A stretch of 64,000 nt of DNA, taken from positions 206,345 through 270,344 of the forward strand of contig JACQBA010000007.1 in the NCBI GenBank assembly GCA_016194745.1, given 5' to 3'. Numbering within the stretch: the first letter of the stretch is position 1; each line of letters opens with the position of its first letter. A program made the translations under genes and the position numbers. Positions 58,488 to 64,000 of this stretch are shown one piece after another. The DNA comes from Elusimicrobiota bacterium. Its GTDB lineage: Bacteria; Elusimicrobiota; Elusimicrobia; UBA1565; JACRDR01. A model generated the notes under the pieces. The model did not search any database. It was not told the origin of the DNA and saw nothing but the letters and a program-made list of their open reading frames with translations.

Positions 58488-60098
58488 ATGAAGAAAAGCG
58501 CCGCCGCACGATTCCTCATCGCGCAGACGCAGATCCTCGGCGTCGACCTGGGCTCGAGCACCATCAAGGTGCTGCAGGTGCGCGCCTCGCGGAACCGGAT
58601 GTTCGTGCGCAATTTCGCGCAGCGCCACATCCGCCAGCTCCTCGAGGAGGCTATGACGGACGCCGACCGCCACGAGGTCTACGTCAAGACGCTGACCGAG
58701 ATGATCCACACGGGCGGCTTCGACGCGAAGGGCTGCGCGGTGGCGCTCCTGGGCAACCAGGCTCTCGTCAAGTTCGCCAAGCTCCCGCGCACCTACAAGC
58801 TCGACGCGCGCAGGGACATCCCCGACGAGGCGAAGTCGCTGAGCCCCTTCGAGCCGGACCAGACCGAAATGGACGCCCAGGTCATGGACGGCGACAACGG
58901 TTCGCTCGAGATGAAGCTCCTCATGGCCGACAAGCGTTCTGTCGACGACGCGACCGATATTTTAAAGCGCGCCGGCCTGCGCCCCGAGCTCATCATCAAC
59001 GAGAGCATCGCCGTCGAGCAGGCGTACGAATACCTCCATGGGAGAAGCGAGGAATCGATCGTCATCGTCAATATCGGCGCCTCCACAACGAGCACCAACA
59101 TCGTGGAGAACGGCGTCTCCCGCGCGGTCCGCGTCTTCAACATCGCCGGCGACGCGTTCACCCGCGCCATCGAGCGGGACTTCGGCGTCTCGACGGTCGA
59201 GGCCGAGACCTTCAAGGAGGAGTACGGCCTCTCCGGCTACCGCCTCAGCTCGCCTACCCGCACGGGAGCGGAGACGGGCAACGAGGCCGCGGTGCAGATC
59301 TACAACGAGACGGCGGTGCGCATGTACGGCGTCCTCAAGGGCCCCGTAAAGGATCTCGCCCTCGAGATCCGCCGCACGATCGACGCCTACCAGAGCAAGC
59401 GGATCAACACGCGCGTAAACATCGCCAAGATCGTGCTCGCGGGCGGCAGCGCGGACATGAAGTGCCTTCCGGAGATCGTCGGAGCCGAGATCGGGCTGCC
59501 GATCGAGGTGTTTCGTCCGCTCGAGAACGCCCGCATGCGCCACGCCGACATCGCCATCGCCAAGGTCTCCTCGGCCCTCGCGGTCGTGACGGGCCTCGCC
59601 CTGGCCAACGCGGCCCAAGGGTCGGACCCGAAGCTCCGCTTGAACCTGCTCGGCAAGAAGGCCCAGCGCGCCGCCGCGGTCAAGCGCCTCACGCCGGGGA
59701 TCCCGGTGATACTGACGCTGATCCTCGCCGCGGCGGCCTTCGCCGTGTATAAGGTCCACAAGAAGCTCGTGGCGGAAGAAGAACTCCAGGCAACCATGGT
59801 CGCGACGACGACCCGCAAGGCGCACAAGAAGCCCTTCGTTCCGCCCAAACCCCAGGCGCCCAGAGTCATCCCATCCCCTTTCGCCTTCCTCAAGCGCACG
59901 ATGATCTCGGGAGTCCTGGGAACGGAGCGCGACGCGATCGTGATGCTCTCGATCGGAGGGAAGTCCTACACCGCACGGGCCGGAAAGCTGTTCGATGAGA
60001 ACGACGAGGAAGTCCAGGGAGTCGCGTCCCGGGTCGCGGGTGGCAAGCTGGTCATGACCACCGCGCGCCGCGAGACGTTCGAGTTCCCGCTGCCTTGA
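58488..60098 (+). CDS. pilM: PilM with appended PilN-like anchor and PilP-like domain
   Basis: A 536-residue protein. Residues 1-375 are the actin-like PilM (LGVDLGSSTIKVLQV, VNIGASTTSTNIVENG, VLAGGSADMKCLPEIV). Then LRLNLLGKKAQ resembles the INLLP start of PilN and is followed by one membrane segment (PVILTLILAAAAFAVYKVHK, about 405-425). A Lys/Pro linker leads to a ~70-residue beta-rich end (VLGTERDAIVMLSIGGKSYT, then LVMTTARRETFEFPL) that resembles the PilP/GspC HR domain. It appears to combine in one chain parts normally in PilM, PilN and PilP. No separate pilN, pilO or pilP gene follows; pilQ is next. Confidence 0.85.
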   Translation: MKKSAAARFLIAQTQILGVDLGSSTIKVLQVRASRNRMFVRNFAQRHIRQLLEEAMTDADRHEVYVKTLTEMIHTGGFDAKGCAVALLGNQALVKFAKLPRTYKLDARRDIPDEAKSLSPFEPDQTEMDAQVMDGDNGSLEMKLLMADKRSVDDATDILKRAGLRPELIINESIAVEQAYEYLHGRSEESIVIVNIGASTTSTNIVENGVSRAVRVFNIAGDAFTRAIERDFGVSTVEAETFKEEYGLSGYRLSSPTRTGAETGNEAAVQIYNETAVRMYGVLKGPVKDLALEIRRTIDAYQSKRINTRVNIAKIVLAGGSADMKCLPEIVGAEIGLPIEVFRPLENARMRHADIAIAKVSSALAVVTGLALANAAQGSDPKLRLNLLGKKAQRAAAVKRLTPGIPVILTLILAAAAFAVYKVHKKLVAEEELQATMVATTTRKAHKKPFVPPKPQAPRVIPSPFAFLKRTMISGVLGTERDAIVMLSIGGKSYTARAGKLFDENDEEVQGVASRVAGGKLVMTTARRETFEFPLP

Positions 60099-60135
60099 TG
60101 ATCTATTCGGCCATGGACGCAAAAGGAGGAGTTCA

Positions 60136-61587
60136 GTGAAAAGGCAAGGTTCGCTCGCGATGTCGGCGTTGATGGTGCTCTCGTCGTTCGGGATGGGCTG
60201 GGCGGAGGACCCCAAACAGCCGCAGGGGCCCGCCGAGGCGCCCAAACCCGCCGCGGAGCCGGCCGCTTCCGCCGCGGCCAAGCCGGCCCACGCGGAGACG
60301 ACCGACCTCGAGGAGGTCGAGAAGGAACTCCAGAACACCGCCGCCGCGGCCAAGCCCGCGGCCGCCGCGCCCAAGAACTCAGGCACGCTCGAGTCGATGA
60401 GCACCGAGCCGACCGACTTCAACTTCAAGGACACGGACCTGCTGAGCATCCTCCGCAGCTTCGCCCTCAAGTACAACCGCAACATCATCGCCTCGGCCGG
60501 CGTCGGCGGCAAGGTGTCCTTGCAGCTCCACAACGTGCCCTTCGACGAAGCCTTCCGCATCCTGCTCGATCACATGGAGCTCGTCGCGGTCCAGAAAGGC
60601 TCCAACGTCATCCAAATCATCAAGTCCAGCGACGTCCCGTTCCTGGTCGAAGTCTTCTCCCTGCGCTACCGCTTCGCCAACGAATTGCAGACGACGCTCA
60701 CCAACATGCTCCGGGGCAAGGAGCGCGACAGCACGACCATCTCGGTCGACATCGCCTCGAACTCGCTGATCGTCACGTCGACGAACGACATCCTGCGCAA
60801 GCTGCACTCCCTCGTCGACCAGATGGACCTGCAGGCCCCGCAGATCACGATCAAGGCGCGCATGATCGAGGTGCAGGCCGGCTCCGCGCTCCAATGGGGC
60901 GTCACCTGGGCGAACAGCGCTCCCTTCGGCGGGAAGTCCCAGTCCGGCCGGGTTCAAGAATTCCTGGACACGCGCAAGTACTCCACCTTCAACGCCGCCG
61001 GCGAGCCGACCACGAGCCAGGTTCCGCTGCAATTCCCGGACGGAGGCGTGCTCACCGTCTCCTCCGTGATCGGCAAGACCCAGCTCTACGGGCTGCTCAA
61101 CGCCTTGAAGACGGACCACGCGGCGAAGACGATCTCGGAGCCGATGGTGCTCACGGGCAACAACAAGGCCGCTAAAATCCACGTCGGACAGAACCTCCCG
61201 GTGAAGACTTCGCAGGTCACGCAGACGGCGACGACGCAGAGCATCCAGTACATCCCGGAAGGCGTCGACTTGGAAGTGACGCCGATCGTGTCGCCGGCGA
61301 GCAGCGTCATCTCCTTCAAGATCCGCGTCAACGTCTCCGAGCTCGTCGGCTTCCAGAACGACGCGCCGATCACGACCGAGCGCAGCGCCACCACCGAGGT
61401 GTCGATCGAGAGCGGCAAGACCGTCGTCATCGGCGGTCTCATCAAGGACACGCTGCGCGACGACGTCTCGGGCATCCCGTTCTTGAAGGATATCCCGATC
61501 CTCGGCTACCTCTTCAAGTCGAAGCGCAAGACCAAGGACAAGACCGAGCTCCTCATCTTCATCACACCCGAGCTCCTGCAGCGATAG
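60136..61587 (+). CDS. pilQ: Secretin, type IV pilus outer-membrane channel PilQ
   Basis: The 483-residue protein starts at GTG 60136 with AAGGAGGA five bases upstream, and has a signal peptide (1-23). After an Ala/Lys/Pro-rich stretch come an STN-like domain (DFNFKDTDLLSILRSFALKY, about 93-160), a secretin N1 domain (VEVFSLRYRFANELQ) and the secretin beta-domain from about 235 (ITIKARMIEVQAGSALQWG). It ends VVIGGLIKDTLRDDVSGIPF and KTELLIFITPELLQ, the family signatures. No AMIN domains, so it is shorter than proteobacterial PilQ. It closes the pilus operon. Confidence 0.92.
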   Translation: MKRQGSLAMSALMVLSSFGMGWAEDPKQPQGPAEAPKPAAEPAASAAAKPAHAETTDLEEVEKELQNTAAAAKPAAAAPKNSGTLESMSTEPTDFNFKDTDLLSILRSFALKYNRNIIASAGVGGKVSLQLHNVPFDEAFRILLDHMELVAVQKGSNVIQIIKSSDVPFLVEVFSLRYRFANELQTTLTNMLRGKERDSTTISVDIASNSLIVTSTNDILRKLHSLVDQMDLQAPQITIKARMIEVQAGSALQWGVTWANSAPFGGKSQSGRVQEFLDTRKYSTFNAAGEPTTSQVPLQFPDGGVLTVSSVIGKTQLYGLLNALKTDHAAKTISEPMVLTGNNKAAKIHVGQNLPVKTSQVTQTATTQSIQYIPEGVDLEVTPIVSPASSVISFKIRVNVSELVGFQNDAPITTERSATTEVSIESGKTVVIGGLIKDTLRDDVSGIPFLKDIPILGYLFKSKRKTKDKTELLIFITPELLQR

Positions 61588-61614
61588 GCGGCGCGGCGAG
61601 GGCCTAGCCGCCTA
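61585..61614 (+). terminator. Hairpin overlapping the pilQ stop codon
   Basis: An 8-bp perfect stem (TAGGCGGC at 61585-61592, GCCGCCTA at 61607-61614) begins at the stop codon itself and is followed by GGTCTTTGGG. No long T-run, so its strength is uncertain. Confidence 0.4.
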
Positions 61615-61651
61615 GGTCTTTGGGCCCTGTTTCGTCGTAGGCCTTCCTCGG

Positions 61652-61657
61652 TATAGT
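61652..61657 (+). promoter_or_regulatory. -10 box placed for leaderless transcription
   Basis: TATAGT ends seven bases before ATG 61665. A weak TTTCGT lies 16 bases upstream. Confidence 0.45.
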
Positions 61658-61664
61658 GTGGGCG

Positions 61665-62243
61665 ATGAAAGTCATCGCCTACGCCGCGTTCGCCGCGTTT
61701 CTCGCCGTGGCTCTGCGCGCGCCCGCGCGGGCGCAGTTGTCGGCCTGGAGCAAGTCGGAGATCCGCGCGGCCGGCCTGCGCAACCGGATCAAGTCCGTCA
61801 AGGATATATTAAGGGAAGGCTCCCCGGCCTCTCGGCGGCTCCACGCGCAGATGACGGTGGCGTTCAAGTCCGCGAGCGACCGCGCGGCCGCGATCAATGC
61901 CTACGCGGCGCGCAAGCACGATCTCCTCGCCCGGGCGGACGCCTTGGAGCTCGAGCTCGAAAAGACCCTCATGACCGTCACCCCGGACCGAGAGGAGCAG
62001 GCCGCCGCCGCGACCGAGGCGCTGCGGCGCAAGGGGGAGACCCTCCGCGCCGACTTCGATCTATACGTCGCCCTACCGGCGGCCGCGATCGGCACCCGCG
62101 GCGACCTCGCGCAAGCCGCGATGCGCATGCTCTCCCAGACCGGGCAGTACCCGGTGGTTCGGACCTACTACGAAGGACGCCGCGCGGCCCTGACGCCCGA
62201 GGAGCGCGCCCCGCTGCGCGTGCCGCTCCGCACGAAATTTTAA
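61665..62243 (+). CDS. Secreted helical protein (hypothetical)
   Basis: The 192-residue protein has a signal peptide (residues 1-24, ending ARAQL). The mature part is almost wholly charged and helical (KSEIRAAGLRNRIKSVKDIL, DALELELEKTLMTVTPDREE), like periplasmic chaperone or coiled-coil proteins, with no cysteines. The ATG lies seven bases after a TATAGT box. It follows the pilus operon but appears to have its own promoter. No family recognised. Confidence 0.65.
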   Translation: MKVIAYAAFAAFLAVALRAPARAQLSAWSKSEIRAAGLRNRIKSVKDILREGSPASRRLHAQMTVAFKSASDRAAAINAYAARKHDLLARADALELELEKTLMTVTPDREEQAAAATEALRRKGETLRADFDLYVALPAAAIGTRGDLAQAAMRMLSQTGQYPVVRTYYEGRRAALTPEERAPLRVPLRTKF

Positions 62244-62559
62244 CCAGTCGAGACAATCCATCCGTACCCTCCCTTATCTTTCCGTTGCGGCCGAGCTCCT
62301 CAATTTTTTGGTTCCACAACGTTCTCCGTCGAAGGGCCCAACCTGCTATGGGCCTTAAGGCCCAGAAAGTTATAGGCCCCTTGTCCTAGGACGCGCGAGG
62401 TCTCTCGACCCATGTCGTGCACGGTGGAACATGGTATTGTCACAGCTATGCCAGGCGTCATCTGTGCGAATGCAATAACGGTGTTTTCGGTCTGTTGCCG
62501 CATGCCTGTTAGGATATCCAAGTTGCGCGCTGGAGAGATGTCGCCGCAAGGAGAGATGA
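62244..62559. other. Intergenic region before the adhesin, with a 16-bp palindrome
   Basis: This 316-base gap is less GC-rich than its surroundings and has no convincing gene. It contains a perfect 16-base palindrome (TGGGCCTTAAGGCCCA, 62349-62364) and TTGTCACA at 62437-62444. It must hold the control region and leader of the adhesin gene. I could not fix a -35/-10 pair and recognised no riboswitch. Confidence 0.5.
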
Positions 62560-64000
62560 ATGCCCTCAACGCCTACTAGCGGTACGATCGTGTCCTTCGG
62601 CAACACCCCTCAGGCCGGAGACGACCTCTTCGCGACGCAAGTCAACGAGAACACGACCGCTACCGTCATACTAGACGTGATGTCGAACGACCTCGGCGGC
62701 AACGCCAAATCTCTTTATTCCTTAGATGACGCTACCAGCGCGGGCGGCATCCGCCCCATCGACCTTCTCGGGCAGGACGCGGTCAACGCGGTCAATTACA
62801 GCGCGCTCGGAGCGCAGATCTGGATCACCTCGACCGGCAAGGTCGCCTATACGCTGACTCCGGCGCTTCAGGCGTCCCTCCAGGCCCTCAAGACCGGCGA
62901 ATACGCCGTCGATACCTTTACGTACGCGATCAAGCTCGGCAACGGCACTCTCAGCTGGGCTACGGCCACGGTCCGCATTGCCGGCGTCAACGACGCGGCG
63001 TCGATCGGCGGCGTCGCGAGCGGCAGCGTTACGGAAGACGCGACGAGCCCGAACCTCAAGGCGTGCGGCACGCTGACGGTCACGGACCTGGACGCGGGCG
63101 AGGCCCATTTCCAGCCTCAGACGAGCTACTCGGGCGCTTACGGCACGTTCACGCTGGACGCAGACGGCCACTGGACGTACACGGCAAACAACTCATCGTC
63201 CGCCATCCAATCGCTCGGCGCCGGCGAACACCTCACCGATTCCTTCACCGCCGTCTCCCAAGACGGCACCGCCTCCCAGCTCGTGACGGTCACGATCAAC
63301 GGAGTAAACGACACGGCCGTCATCGGCGGCGTGTCGATCGGCTGCGTAAAGGAAGACGCGACGTCCCCGAACCTCACCACGGACGGCACCCTCACGGTGT
63401 CTGATGTCGACGCCGGGCAGGCCCATTTCCAGGCTCAGGCGGGCACGCCCGGCTCCAACGGCTACGGCACGTTCACGTTGGACGCGGACGGCCATTGGAC
63501 GTATTCGGCCGACAACAGCCAGGCCGCCATCCAGCACCTGGGCGCCGGCGAGTCCCTGACCGACTCCTTCACCGCGGTCTCCCAGGACGGCTCCGCCACC
63601 CAGACCGTCACGGTCACTATTAAAGGAACGAACGACCTCGCCACTATCAGCGGAGACAATTCCGGCAGCGTCACCGAGGACGCCTCGGACCCCACTCTTT
63701 CCACGGGCGGTACCTTGTCCGTCAGCGACGTCGACAACGGACAGAACCACGTGCAGGCCTCCGAGCAGGACGGGTCCTACGGTCATTTCTCGATCGATGC
63801 GGCCGGGCATTGGACGTACACGGCGAGCAACTCCCAGGCCGCGGTGCAGTCCCTCGGCGCGGGCGACACGATCACCGACAGCTTCACGGTCCTTTCGGCG
63901 GACGGAACGGATTCAGAAACGGTCACGATCACGATCCACGGCACCAACGACGTCCCGGTCTTGGGCGGCGAAACCTCCGGCAGCGTGACGGAAGACGTCG
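62560..64000 (+). CDS. Giant VCBS-repeat adhesin, N-terminal part (runs off the window)
   Basis: ATG 62560 follows AAGGAG by six bases; the frame stays open to the window end (480 residues). There is no signal peptide, as expected for type I secretion. Residues 1-143 form a cadherin-like N-domain (NENTTATVILDVMSNDLGGN). Then VCBS repeats start at 62989, 63307, 63631 and 63946, each 105-108 residues and built on NDxAxIGG, GSVTEDA, GTLTVxDxDAGxAHFQ, YGTFTLDADGHWTYTA and LTDSFTAVSQDGT. Repeats are much alike at the DNA level. The C-terminal secretion signal and any transporter lie beyond the edge. It is likely a surface adhesin in biofilm formation. Confidence 0.9.
   Translation, partial: MPSTPTSGTIVSFGNTPQAGDDLFATQVNENTTATVILDVMSNDLGGNAKSLYSLDDATSAGGIRPIDLLGQDAVNAVNYSALGAQIWITSTGKVAYTLTPALQASLQALKTGEYAVDTFTYAIKLGNGTLSWATATVRIAGVNDAASIGGVASGSVTEDATSPNLKACGTLTVTDLDAGEAHFQPQTSYSGAYGTFTLDADGHWTYTANNSSSAIQSLGAGEHLTDSFTAVSQDGTASQLVTVTINGVNDTAVIGGVSIGCVKEDATSPNLTTDGTLTVSDVDAGQAHFQAQAGTPGSNGYGTFTLDADGHWTYSADNSQAAIQHLGAGESLTDSFTAVSQDGSATQTVTVTIKGTNDLATISGDNSGSVTEDASDPTLSTGGTLSVSDVDNGQNHVQASEQDGSYGHFSIDAAGHWTYTASNSQAAVQSLGAGDTITDSFTVLSADGTDSETVTITIHGTNDVPVLGGETSGSVTEDV

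Noticed and set aside
62437..62444. A third copy of the EPS-type TGTCAC promoter before the adhesin
   Set aside because: TTGTCACA is present, but there is no ATCGACCCG 37 bases on and no TATAAT at the expected place.
62989..64000. CRISPR-like or satellite repeat array
   Set aside because: The periodicity is about 315-324 bases, stays in frame and encodes VCBS domains; there are no short direct repeats with unique spacers.

Overview
The window is high-GC, tightly packed bacterial chromosome from a Gram-negative (diderm) organism. It has a secretin, an OPX-type polysaccharide export protein, a murein endopeptidase and many signal peptides. The very long N-terminal leader on the trehalose fusion protein and the overall gene mix recall Elusimicrobiota genomes. 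That assignment is an inference from memory and no rRNA gene is present to test it. No tRNA, rRNA, CRISPR array, complete insertion sequence or phage gene was seen.

Layout. (1) 1-4.8 kb: an operon of a TPP-dependent E1 alpha/beta pair, a B12-binding radical SAM enzyme, two small membrane proteins with winged-helix-like tails and a membrane-bound hydrolase-like protein, followed by a convergent mepA. (2) 5.9-30.2 kb: an exopolysaccharide (EPS) island. It starts with a ligase-carrier protein-hydrolase megaprotein and a second hydrolase, resembling the ligase/ACP/hydrolase set of exosortase-A EPS loci, though no exosortase is visible. An opposing galE separates these from a long operon whose genes mostly overlap by 1-4 bases: export protein, Wzz/BY-kinase, deacetylase, flippase, glycosyltransferases, polymerase, a secreted beta-helix protein, a split initiating sugar transferase, aminotransferase, acetyltransferase and FlaA1/CapD-type dehydratase. 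The island ends with a secreted Ig-repeat protein that shares a domain with the beta-helix protein. Two similar ~70-bp direct repeats sit at its two edges (5659-5728 and 30250-30322), and the promoters of the two EPS transcription units share an upstream motif at the same spacing.

(3) 30.5-42.1 kb: small secreted proteins, an alpha/beta hydrolase, a trehalose pair (a HAD + trehalose-6-phosphate synthase + PQ-loop-like membrane fusion, and a periplasmic trehalase), a secreted zinc protease and the ABC-F protein EttA. (4) 42.1-52.8 kb: a three-gene membrane-protein operon preceded by a tiny leaderless reading frame, a glutamine synthetase homologue that lacks most metal ligands next to a nucleotidyltransferase, a ~290-bp nested palindrome, a parvulin, a receiver protein, a GGQ ribosome-rescue-like factor, a secreted MsrB-MsrA fusion, and an HD-GYP / ECF sigma / anti-sigma operon.

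(5) 52.9-61.6 kb: a compact type IV pilus operon (receiver, PilB, PilC, three prepilin-like proteins, a PilM-PilN-PilP-like fusion, PilQ). (6) 62.5 kb to the end: the start of a giant VCBS-repeat adhesin that runs off the window. Several genes have a TANNNT -10 box ending 6-7 bases before the start codon, which suggests that leaderless mRNAs are common here. Surface polysaccharide, pili, the adhesin and an HD-GYP protein together suggest a surface-attached or biofilm lifestyle.
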